In this document: positions 13,601-19,220 of the stretch, piece after piece | Numbering within the stretch: position 1 is the stretch's first letter | How the letters are laid out: each line of letters starts with the position of its first letter | Notes under the pieces: generated by a model | Seen by the model: only the letters and a program-made list of their open reading frames with translations | Databases searched by the model: none | Told to the model about the DNA's origin: nothing | Position numbers and translations under genes: made by a program | From: Citricoccus sp. WCRC_4 | Lineage (GTDB): Bacteria > Actinomycetota > Actinomycetes > Actinomycetales > Micrococcaceae | DNA: 19,220 nucleotides | Assembly (NCBI GenBank): GCA_026645375.1 | Contig: JAPFFX010000340.1 | Location: 1-19,220 of the forward strand | Direction: 5' to 3'

Positions 13601-15364
13601 AACGCCGACCTCCTCGTCGGCGACCTGAGCCAGACGGCGCAGAACGACCCGGGCCTGTACCACGGCGGACACGATGTCATCGTGGGACGCACGGGCAACA
13701 ACGACCATGACGCCGAGGGAGGCGACGACATCATGGTCGGCGGACCGGGCACCGACCGCTTCGCGGGCATGCTCGGCTTCGACTGGGTCACCTACGACAA
13801 GACGGCCCACCCGATCCGGGCCGACTTGGATCCCGTCCAGATCGTGCCCGGCGTCGAGAGCGCCCTCATCGACCGGTACCTCGAAGTCGAGGGGTTCTCC
13901 GGGTTCGACGGGGACGACGTCGTCCGCGGCGTCCGCAACCGGGATGCGTTCGACAACCCCGAGGAGAACAAGATCGGTTACGGCCACCGGCTGACCCAGG
14001 CGCACCTGGACCGCGTCGAGGGCCTGCGCGACCTGCTCGGCGGTGGCGATAAGCCGGTCTACGCGCTGCCGTTCCTCGAGGGAGAGCCGTTCGACGCCGA
14101 GGACATGAACAACAACATGATCCTGGGCGGTGGGGGCAGCGACCTGATCGAGCCCCGCGCGGGCGAGAACTTCATCGACGGCGATGCCTGGCTCGACACG
14201 AACATCGTCTACGGCGAGGAACGCTCGGACAAGCTCGAGACGTTCATCGAGCGCATCTTCGACCGGACCATCAACCCGAAGGAGCTGAAGATCGAGCGCC
14301 GGATCCAGACGGCCTCCGGTGGAGCGGACACCGTGGTCTACTCGGTGGACCGTGCGGACGCGACGCTGACGGCACTGCCCGACGGCCTGGTGCGGGTCGA
14401 GACCGACGGCAACGACCCGGCAGTGGACGTGCTGCGCAACATCGAGCAGTTGCAGTTCAATGACGGGGTCGTCGACATCACCGACGGTGCCGTCGACGGT
14501 GATCCCGAACAGGGCGTCCCCCTGTCGGTGGCGCTGTCCAGCACGGCCGTCCCGGTCGTCGACGGCCGGCTCACGGCCACCGTCAACGGTCCGGTCACGG
14601 GCGGCAGCGAGCTGTCCTTCGAGCTCCAGGTGATCCGGCTCGCCCCGGACGGCACGGAGACCGCGACGACGACCCAGACGAACACGACGGGCACGTTCAC
14701 CTTCACGGAGGCCGAGGCCGGGTTCCCGGTCCAGGTCGTCGCCACGGTGACCCCGGTCGAGGGTGCACCCGAGCAGTTCGTGTCCGAACGGACGGAGGGC
14801 ACGCCGGCGGCTACCGCCGACTTCACCGACAACCAGCCCGGCTCCACCTTCTACCAGCCGATCCGGTGGATGCAGGACCAGGGCCTGACCAACGGGTACC
14901 AGGATGGCAGCTTCGGGGTGCGCAAGCCGATCACCCGTGCCGAGGTCGCGTCCTTCCTCTACCGGATGGTCGCCCCGGAGCACACCGCCCCGGAGACCAG
15001 CCCCTTCGGTGACGTGTCCACGACGAACAACCACTACGCGGCGATCACCTGGATGCAGGAGGCCGGGATCGTGGGCGGGTACCAGGACGGTTCGTTCCAG
15101 CCGAACCGGCCCATCACCCGCGGGGAAATGGCCAAGATCATCCACGGCGTCGCCGCCGAGGACGGCTACACGCCCGCCGCCGGGACCGAGTTCACGGACG
15201 TCAAGGCCGGCCACACCTATTACGAGGCCGTGGCCTGGCTGAAGGACAAGAGCATCGTGAACGGTTACTCGCAGGGTGACTACCGCCCGGGCCAGGAGAT
15301 CACCCGTGGGGAGGTCGCCAAGATCCTGTACGGCGTCAACCCGTTCCTGGAGGGGAGGCCCTGA
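10664..15364 (+). CDS. Secreted animal-type heme peroxidase with RTX repeats and three SLH domains
   Basis: This 1566-residue protein is predicted to act at the cell surface. Residues 1-38/39 form a signal peptide (basic start, hydrophobic core LGTLAAGAALLATSVLVPM, AYA-A cleavage). The peroxidase domain spans about 175-800. GQFFDHGLDL holds distal Q239, D242 and H243; GDGRVNE holds R452 and E455; AVHHVFHSEHNRL (461-473) and FGHSML with proximal H563 follow; DLATINMARARETGTPG (638-654) is the family's D-L-x-x-x-N-x-x-R-x-R block. D242 and E455 match the two residues that bind heme by ester bonds in mammalian peroxidases, while the myeloperoxidase Met243 position is N456. About thirteen RTX nonapeptides (about 866-986) predict calcium binding. 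Residues about 1040-1275 are a peroxidase-RTX-associated region ending in LRNIEQLQFNDGVVDI, about 1285-1380 is a beta-rich Ig-like segment, and three SLH domains (about 1386-1560) suggest non-covalent wall anchoring. The architecture recalls bacterial Mn(II)-oxidising peroxidases (MopA type); the substrate here is unproven. Confidence 0.93.
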   Translation: MKNNGATSGQPGRKLGTLAAGAALLATSVLVPMPAAYAAPPPGQDFNVTQGDLEYIIKQVEIAEAHAERTLKNPDASPLCGNGKRFDVASQTFFDANNKPCVGNPLLPHGLRTVDGRWNNLMPAQDGFGTAQETFPRLVPAEYADADVTPPFAPGNNTSEPGAATSYKQTDGFVYDSAPRTISNLIVDQTTANPAAAEVAKRVEGAGPEGETTNTVIPDIATDEGLSASATSLFTIFGQFFDHGLDLVSKGGNGTVVVPLKEDDPLYTPGARTNFLTLTRATIDTGEDGTAREHVNRTTPFVDLNQTYGSHASHHAFMREYEVVDGKPVPTGRMLDGADGGLPTWKDVKDQARTVLGFEFDDADVLDVPLLATDPYGHLLLSAGGNAQLATKDGLVEGNRAAPVATNGLTANASFLDDIAHGAAPETDGDGVIIPGYDNDALDAHYVAGDGRVNENIGLTAVHHVFHSEHNRLQAQIEAELADMPAELQARFAADGFWDEGERSFQAARYLAEMQYQHLVFEEFARRIQPEIDPVVLNENSYQPDVNSSIRAEFAHSVYRFGHSMLRETIPVQQADGTMKDVKLLDAFLKPTLFAESGTNADDAAGNILKGLANQTANGVDEFVTDTLRNQLLGLPLDLATINMARARETGTPGLQAARKAFFAETRDPQLKPYTSWEDFRLSMKNPESIVNFIAAYGNHPSVTGADTLAAKRAAGAELSKDRAFMDAPAAETGLDEIDLWMGGLAEKPYVFGGMLGATFNHVFEKQLEDLQNGDRFYYLSRNLGTSLFHALEANSLSQIVQRNTTADRVPHDVFAAPQLTFNLDDSVARQAELNAAGLTGSQATAWRFSGEEHIVVQDTDQDSNVRTGLGDDSVWGKGGNDTIEGDDGADALMGGDGDDVITDLFGDDRLQGEAGNDALNGGPGLGDLLFGGSGQDFIVGGHDASTTFGGLGNDFILGGTGRDNARGDEGDDWIDGGANADLLVGDLSQTAQNDPGLYHGGHDVIVGRTGNNDHDAEGGDDIMVGGPGTDRFAGMLGFDWVTYDKTAHPIRADLDPVQIVPGVESALIDRYLEVEGFSGFDGDDVVRGVRNRDAFDNPEENKIGYGHRLTQAHLDRVEGLRDLLGGGDKPVYALPFLEGEPFDAEDMNNNMILGGGGSDLIEPRAGENFIDGDAWLDTNIVYGEERSDKLETFIERIFDRTINPKELKIERRIQTASGGADTVVYSVDRADATLTALPDGLVRVETDGNDPAVDVLRNIEQLQFNDGVVDITDGAVDGDPEQGVPLSVALSSTAVPVVDGRLTATVNGPVTGGSELSFELQVIRLAPDGTETATTTQTNTTGTFTFTEAEAGFPVQVVATVTPVEGAPEQFVSERTEGTPAATADFTDNQPGSTFYQPIRWMQDQGLTNGYQDGSFGVRKPITRAEVASFLYRMVAPEHTAPETSPFGDVSTTNNHYAAITWMQEAGIVGGYQDGSFQPNRPITRGEMAKIIHGVAAEDGYTPAAGTEFTDVKAGHTYYEAVAWLKDKSIVNGYSQGDYRPGQEITRGEVAKILYGVNPFLEGRP

Positions 15365-15398
15365 CCGCAGGCGACCGTCCGGATCCCACGGACGCTGA

Positions 15399-15432
15399 CA
15401 GGCCCCGCCCGACTGGATCGGTGCGGGGCCTG
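15399..15432 (+). terminator. Terminator of the peroxidase gene
   Basis: CAGGCCCCGC (15399-15408) and GCGGGGCCTG (15423-15432) form a perfect 10-bp stem whose loop can add a CCGA/TCGG pairing. It lies 35 bp after the peroxidase stop and is followed by TTCCTG. The T-tract is short, as is common in high-GC genomes. Confidence 0.75.
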
Positions 15433-15488
15433 TTCCTGCGGGTCCACAGGTCAGCTGCGGATCCGCCGGGCCCATCAGGCACTGCCCA

Positions 15489-15515
15489 GTCCATCAGGTC
15501 CATCACGTCCATCAG
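15489..15515 (+). repeat. Three tandem copies of a 9-bp unit
   Basis: GTCCATCAG, GTCCATCAC and GTCCATCAG follow each other at 15489-15497, 15498-15506 and 15507-15515. They lie in the non-coding gap between the two convergent terminators. No function is evident; a simple slippage product is most likely. Confidence 0.7.
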
Positions 15516-15517
15516 AA

Positions 15518-15555
15518 GGGAAGGGGCGGCCGACTCCGGTTGGCTGCCCCTTCCC
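15518..15555 (-). terminator. Terminator of the ADP-ribosylglycohydrolase gene
   Basis: GGGAAGGGGC (15518-15527) and GCCCCTTCCC (15546-15555) form a perfect 10-bp stem, extendable inward by about four more pairs including one G-U. On the minus strand it begins 37 bp after the stop of the gene ending at 15593 and is followed by a pyrimidine-containing CTTCTGAT stretch. Together with the 15399-15432 hairpin it separates two convergent genes. Confidence 0.7.
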
Positions 15556-15592
15556 CGCGGGCCCGCACCGGGACTCCCGCAACGTGGCGGGC

Positions 15593-16717
15593 TCAGCTCG
15601 TGGCGGCGGTCCAGCGCTCGGCGGCCTCGAGGACGACGTCGCGTTCGCCGATCCACTGCGGGGCCTCGCCGCCGGGGAAGACGGCCGTGCCGTAACGGGC
15701 CCCGAGCAGCTGCCCGGCCAGCGAGGCCGTTGAGTCCGAGTCACCGCCGTGGTTGATGGCCAGGTGCAGCGCCGAGCGGAAATGGGTGGACGGCTCCGTC
15801 CCGGCGCCTGGTCCGTCGGACGTCACCAGGACGGCGTAGACGGCCAGCGCCAGTGCCTCCTCGGCCACCCAGCCCTCACCCAATTCGGTGGGCAGGACCG
15901 TAAGCAGCGTGCCCGCCCTCCGCACGTCCTGCGCCATCGCCACCGCCGCGCCGAGCGCGTCCGCGACCCCGCCGTCGTCGGGAACGGTCTGGAGCCAGTC
16001 CAGGGCATCGGCGACCGCAGCACCGAACCCGTGGCCCGCCATCAGCCGCGAGACCATCAGCCCGAAGGCGGCGGCCGACGTCCAGGCGGCCGGATGGCCG
16101 TGCGTGAGGACCGCGCCCTGGCGCGCGAGGGAGACCACCAACTCGTCCTCCAGTCCGGGCACCATGCCGTACGGTGCGGACCGCATGACCGTGCCGCAGC
16201 CCTTCGAGTCGGGGTTGTGGGGCTTCTCGGGCAGGCCCATGTCCGGCTGGGCCAGCCCGGACAGGCAGGCATTGCCGGGTGCCCGCCGCGCGTGCAGTTC
16301 CGGGCGCCCGTCCAGCCATCGCGCCGGCGGCTCCGGAACTCCCGCCGGCAGCGTCCCCTCCTGGGTCCGGAGCCAGCGCAGGCAGGACAGCCAGACACAG
16401 GCCGCCGGGTCGGCCATGGACCCCTCGTTGGCCCACTCGATCCACTCCAGGAGCCCGTCCAGCACGAACAGCGTCATCTGGGTGTCGTCACTGACCGGCA
16501 GGGTGCCACCGTCACGCACCTCGGGGACCTGCAGCCGGTGCGCCAGCCCGGCGTCCCCGAACCGGGCACGGATCTGGTCCAGGGACGAGAACTCGACCGT
16601 GTACCCCAGCGCGTCGCCGGCGGCCCCGCCGGCGAGCACGCCCAAGACCCGGGAGGCATAGGACGGGGCAGGCTGCGGTCCACCGGGCGTGCCGGCCGGT
16701 GACGGAGTCGGAGTCAT
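15593..16717 (-). CDS. ADP-ribosylglycohydrolase (DraG/ARH) family protein
   Basis: Enzymes of this family remove ADP-ribose from proteins, nucleic acids or metabolites using a binuclear Mg centre. The 374-residue product (from ATG 16717) shows the family motifs in order: GVLAGGAAGDALG (26-38), SDDTQMTL (76-83, metal ligands D77 and D78), GNACLSGL, KGCGTVMRSAPYGMV (the substrate loop), THGHPAAW and NHGGDSDSTASLAG (metal ligands D326 and D328). The N-terminal stretch rich in Pro/Thr before residue 20 is not conserved. ATG 16717 is preferred over ATG 16726 because TACGAT lies 7 nt before it. It is divergent from sbcD, with the -10 boxes 46 bp apart. The physiological target cannot be read from the sequence. 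Confidence 0.92.
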   Translation of the reverse strand: MTPTPSPAGTPGGPQPAPSYASRVLGVLAGGAAGDALGYTVEFSSLDQIRARFGDAGLAHRLQVPEVRDGGTLPVSDDTQMTLFVLDGLLEWIEWANEGSMADPAACVWLSCLRWLRTQEGTLPAGVPEPPARWLDGRPELHARRAPGNACLSGLAQPDMGLPEKPHNPDSKGCGTVMRSAPYGMVPGLEDELVVSLARQGAVLTHGHPAAWTSAAAFGLMVSRLMAGHGFGAAVADALDWLQTVPDDGGVADALGAAVAMAQDVRRAGTLLTVLPTELGEGWVAEEALALAVYAVLVTSDGPGAGTEPSTHFRSALHLAINHGGDSDSTASLAGQLLGARYGTAVFPGGEAPQWIGERDVVLEAAERWTAATS

Positions 16718-16724
16718 GGGAACC

Positions 16725-16730
16725 ATCGTA
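16725..16730 (-). promoter_or_regulatory. -10 box of leaderless ADP-ribosylglycohydrolase gene
   Basis: TACGAT on the minus strand (16730-16725) is followed by 7 nt (GGTTCCC) and ATG 16717. It overlaps the upstream in-frame ATG 16726, as at clpS and rph. A TTGACC at 16758-16753 (minus strand) lies 22 nt upstream, longer than normal for a -35. Confidence 0.55.
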
Positions 16731-16776
16731 GGGATGCCGGCTGTGGAGATCGGTCAATGTCGTCCACGGCGCCCGA

Positions 16777-16782
16777 TAGCGT
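16777..16782 (+). promoter_or_regulatory. -10 box of leaderless sbcD
   Basis: TAGCGT is followed by 7 nt (TGGTCAC) and ATG 16790. No Shine-Dalgarno sequence is present before ATG 16790. The upstream in-frame ATG at 16757 would add 11 residues before the conserved MLILHTSDWH start and is therefore unlikely. Confidence 0.55.
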
Positions 16783-16789
16783 TGGTCAC

Positions 16790-18019
16790 ATGCTGATCCT
16801 GCACACCTCCGACTGGCACCTGGGCCGGTCCTTCCACGGCACCGGCATGCTTGGGTCCCAGCGCGAGGTGCTCGCACAACTCGTCGCCACCGTCGCCGAA
16901 CGCGGCGTGGACCTGGTCCTGGTGGCCGGGGACGTCTACGACCGAGCCCTGCCCGCGGCTGATGCCGTGGAACTGCTCGACCAGACCCTGGCCGAGCTGA
17001 GCCGCACCGGGGCCCGCGTCGTCCTCACGAGCGGCAACCACGACTCCGCCATCCGCCTGGGCTTCGGCGGACACCTGCTGGACGGGGCGGGCGTGCACCT
17101 GCGCACCCGCAAGGACAGGATCACCGACCCCGTGGTGTTGGAGGACCCCGAGGGCGGTCGGGTCGCCGTCTACGGGATCCCCTACCTCGAGCCCCGGCAG
17201 GCCGGGCAGGACTGGGGCGTGTCCGCCGACCACGCCGCCGTGACGGCCGAGGCCGTCCGCCGGGTGCGCGAGGATGCCACCGAGCGCTTCGGCACCGGAG
17301 GCCGGGACGGGCACGACGCCGGAACGGCCGTGATCGTCATGGCCCACCTCTTCGCGGCCGGCGGGGCCGGATCGGACAGCGAGCGGGACATCGGCGCCTC
17401 GGCGCCCGGGAGCGCGACAGAGGACGCCCAGGACACCACGGCGCTGGTCGGCACCCTCGGCCAGGTCCCCGTCACGGTGTTCGACGGCATCGACTACGTG
17501 GCGCTGGGACACCTGCACGGGCGCCAGGCCATGGCTCCGACCGTGCGCTATTCCGGCTCGCCCCTGCCCTATTCCTTCTCGGAGGCGAACCACACCAAGG
17601 GCGGGCTGCTGGTGACGACGACCGGTGGTGAGGTCACCGGCGTGGAGACCGTGGACTGGTCCGCCGGCCGGAAGCTGGCCGTGCTGCGCGGCAGGATCGA
17701 GGACCTGCTGGAGAACCCGGAGCATGCCTGGGCGGAGGACCGCTGGTGCCAGGTCACCGTGACGGACCCGGTCCGCCCGCCGCAGGCCTACCAGCGGCTC
17801 AAGGAACGCTTCGACGGACTGCTGAACTTCGTCCTGGAGCCAGCGGGATCCCCGGACCGGAAGCCGTCCACCTACGCCGCCCGACTGGCCGCGGCGAAGA
17901 CCGACCTGGAGGTCTGCACGGGATTCGTCGAGCACGTGCGCCAGCGGCCGGCCAGTGAGGACGAGACCGGCCTGCTGCGCCTGGCCCTCGAGGAGACCCG
18001 GACCGGAGGTGCCGCATGA
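16790..18019 (+). CDS. sbcD: SbcD, nuclease subunit of the SbcCD (Mre11-Rad50-type) complex
   Basis: SbcD is the Mn-dependent nuclease that, with the SbcC ATPase, cleaves DNA hairpins and blocked double-strand ends. The 409-residue product has the calcineurin-like phosphoesterase motifs HTSDWHLG (D8, H10), VAGDVYDRALP (D48), SGNHDS (N83, H84), VMAHLF (H186) and ALGHLHGRQ (H241, H243). An Asp/Gly/Ala-rich loop (about 165-220) between motifs is longer than in many homologues. The C-terminal part continues into the capping and SbcC-binding region. The start at 16790 matches the family's exact N-terminus. The stop overlaps the sbcC start by 4 bp (ATGA), indicating coupled translation of the two subunits. 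Confidence 0.95.
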   Translation: MLILHTSDWHLGRSFHGTGMLGSQREVLAQLVATVAERGVDLVLVAGDVYDRALPAADAVELLDQTLAELSRTGARVVLTSGNHDSAIRLGFGGHLLDGAGVHLRTRKDRITDPVVLEDPEGGRVAVYGIPYLEPRQAGQDWGVSADHAAVTAEAVRRVREDATERFGTGGRDGHDAGTAVIVMAHLFAAGGAGSDSERDIGASAPGSATEDAQDTTALVGTLGQVPVTVFDGIDYVALGHLHGRQAMAPTVRYSGSPLPYSFSEANHTKGGLLVTTTGGEVTGVETVDWSAGRKLAVLRGRIEDLLENPEHAWAEDRWCQVTVTDPVRPPQAYQRLKERFDGLLNFVLEPAGSPDRKPSTYAARLAAAKTDLEVCTGFVEHVRQRPASEDETGLLRLALEETRTGGAA

Positions 18020-19220
18020 GGATCCACGGTCTGCAGCTGCAGGCGTTCGGCCCCTTCGCCGAACGCGAGGAGGTGGATTTCACCGTCCTCAACGACGCCG
18101 GACTGTTCCTGCTGGACGGACCCACCGGCGCCGGCAAGTCCACGGTGCTGGCCGGGATCTGCTTCGCGCTGTACGGATCCGTCCCGGGGGACCGCACCCC
18201 CGAGTCCTTGGCCAGCACCCAGGCCCCGATCGGAACCCGTCCGGAGGTGCTGCTCGACTTCACCGTGGGCGGTCGTCGCTTCGAGGTCCAGCGCTGGCCG
18301 AGGTACCGCCGGCCGGCGAGACGGAAGCTGAAGGACGGGACCGGCCTGACAGAGGAGAAGGCCGGCGCCGTCCTGCGCGAGCAGCGCGAGGGCGAGTGGC
18401 GGGAGGTGTCCGTGCGCGCCGACGAGATCGGGCAGCTGCTGGGCCAGGTGCTGCACCTCGACGCGGACCAGTTCATGCGGGTGGTGCTGCTGCCCCAGGG
18501 CGAGTTCGCCACCTTCCTGCGGGCGAAGTCCGCGGACAAGGAGACCCTCCTGCGCAAGCTCTTCGGCACCGGGCGGTTCGACGGCGTCGAGGACTTCCTC
18601 GCCCGCCGGCACCGGCACCTCGAGGCCGCCGTCAGCCGGGACCGGGACCAGGTGGCCACCGCCCGGGCGGACCTTCTTTCCTGCCTGGAGGACGGTCTCG
18701 GCGATGACTGGTGGGCACCCGGTCATGACGGTGCCGAGTGTGATGACGGGGAGGGATCCGGCAGGACGGCGCCGGTGACCGGCCCGGACGCCGGAGGGGC
18801 CTGCCCGCCGCAGGACTGGACCGACGGGGACCTGGGCGCCCGTGGCACTACGGCCATCGACGAGGCCGTGGCCGGATCCCGTGCGGCGCGCCTGCGGGCG
18901 GCCACGGCGCTGGCGGCGGCCCAGGAGCACCTCGAGACCCTGACCCGCCGCCAGCAGGATCTGCGTCAGGCCCGGGCCTGGCGGGAACGGTCCGAGCGGC
19001 ACGGGGAGCTGGCCGGACGGATCGCCGAGGACCGGGTCGCCCTGGAACGCCATGGGGTCGCCGTGGCCGTGGACCGGAGGGCGAGGGAGGCAGAGGCCGC
19101 CGAGGACGCCCACCGTTCCGCCGTGGTCACCATGGAGGGCGTCCAGGCCACCGCGCTGGAGGACGGCCACTGCTGTGCCTGGGCGGCCGAGGTGGAGGAC
19201 TGCACCGTGGACGCGCGGTT
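18016..19220 (+). CDS. sbcC: SbcC, ATPase subunit of the SbcCD complex, N-terminal part
   Basis: The frame starts at ATG 18016, overlapping the sbcD stop, and stays open to the window edge (401 codons seen; full-length homologues have about 1000 or more). SbcC is the Rad50/SMC-like ATPase that tethers and unwinds DNA ends for SbcD. The N-terminal lobe shows MRIHGLQLQAFGPFAERE, the Walker A GPTGAGKST (35-43) and the Q-loop VVLLPQGEF (Q161) followed by ATFLRAKSADKETLLRKLFG. From about residue 190 the charged, Ala/Arg/Glu-rich sequence is the start of the long coiled coil. It is interrupted at about 230-275 by an acidic, Gly/Asp/Pro/Trp-containing stretch. The zinc hook and Walker B lie outside the window. 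Confidence 0.95.
   Translation, partial: MRIHGLQLQAFGPFAEREEVDFTVLNDAGLFLLDGPTGAGKSTVLAGICFALYGSVPGDRTPESLASTQAPIGTRPEVLLDFTVGGRRFEVQRWPRYRRPARRKLKDGTGLTEEKAGAVLREQREGEWREVSVRADEIGQLLGQVLHLDADQFMRVVLLPQGEFATFLRAKSADKETLLRKLFGTGRFDGVEDFLARRHRHLEAAVSRDRDQVATARADLLSCLEDGLGDDWWAPGHDGAECDDGEGSGRTAPVTGPDAGGACPPQDWTDGDLGARGTTAIDEAVAGSRAARLRAATALAAAQEHLETLTRRQQDLRQARAWRERSERHGELAGRIAEDRVALERHGVAVAVDRRAREAEAAEDAHRSAVVTMEGVQATALEDGHCCAWAAEVEDCTVDAR

Noticed and set aside
13259..13621. Regular short-period repeats that could suggest a CRISPR or DNA satellite
   Set aside because: The period is 27 nt in frame and encodes GGxGxDxxx nonapeptides; the repetition is in the protein (RTX), and no spacers exist.
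13187..15475. Antisense open frame of 762 codons opposite the RTX/SLH part
   Set aside because: Same reason; its Val/Asp/Gly periodicity mirrors the RTX repeats on the coding strand.
1..19220. tRNA, rRNA, CRISPR array, phage or plasmid origin
   Set aside because: No cloverleaf, rRNA segment, spaced direct repeats, integrase or replication genes were seen in the window.

Overview
The window is very GC-rich, with dense, mostly overlapping genes and -10 boxes of the TANNNT type. The gene order pncB / clpS-DUF2017-murI-MBL hydrolase-rph-rdgB is characteristic of Actinobacteria (Mycobacterium tuberculosis has the same core order). Together with the CNNM pair and the SLH-bearing surface protein, this suggests a Micrococcaceae-like high-GC actinobacterium. 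The family-level assignment is inference.

Layout. (1) 1-175, minus: the start of a YwaF/TIGR02206-type membrane protein with a visible promoter. (2) 309-2217, minus: a decayed tandem pair of CNNM/HlyC-family transporters. They carry a nonsense codon, a frameshift and several deletions, and their remains are fused in frame through an old intergenic hairpin into a small two-helix membrane protein. (3) 2319-4405, minus: pncB-pncA, NAD salvage from nicotinamide and nicotinate. (4) 4470-10081, plus: clpS, DUF2017, murI, a metallo-beta-lactamase-fold phosphodiesterase candidate, rph, rdgB and a DEDDh exonuclease with a BRCT domain. Most junctions are 1-4 bp overlaps, with new starts at murI and rph. 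(5) 10082-10663: a gene-poor stretch with a possible transposase scrap, two related hairpin repeats, a putative promoter and a 25-codon leader ORF overlapping the next gene by ATGA. (6) 10664-15364, plus: a 1566-residue secreted animal-type heme peroxidase with RTX nonapeptide repeats and three C-terminal SLH domains. (7) 15399-15555: two back-to-back terminators. (8) 15593-16717, minus: an ADP-ribosylglycohydrolase-family protein. (9) 16790-19220, plus: sbcD and the start of sbcC, the DNA end-processing nuclease complex.

How the genes fit together. Region 4 is a housekeeping block: N-end-rule proteolysis, cell-wall D-glutamate, nucleotide and RNA clean-up. Region 3 supplies NAD, and region 9 is DNA repair. 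The most unusual item is the surface peroxidase. Its catalytic and heme-linking residues are readable, it is predicted to sit on the cell envelope, and its domain type recalls bacterial Mn(II)-oxidising peroxidases. A second theme is start architecture: five genes (pncB, clpS, rph, the ADP-ribosylglycohydrolase, sbcD) have a TANNNT box exactly 7 nt before the chosen start codon, the signature of leaderless transcripts. This moves several starts downstream of the longest-ORF call.
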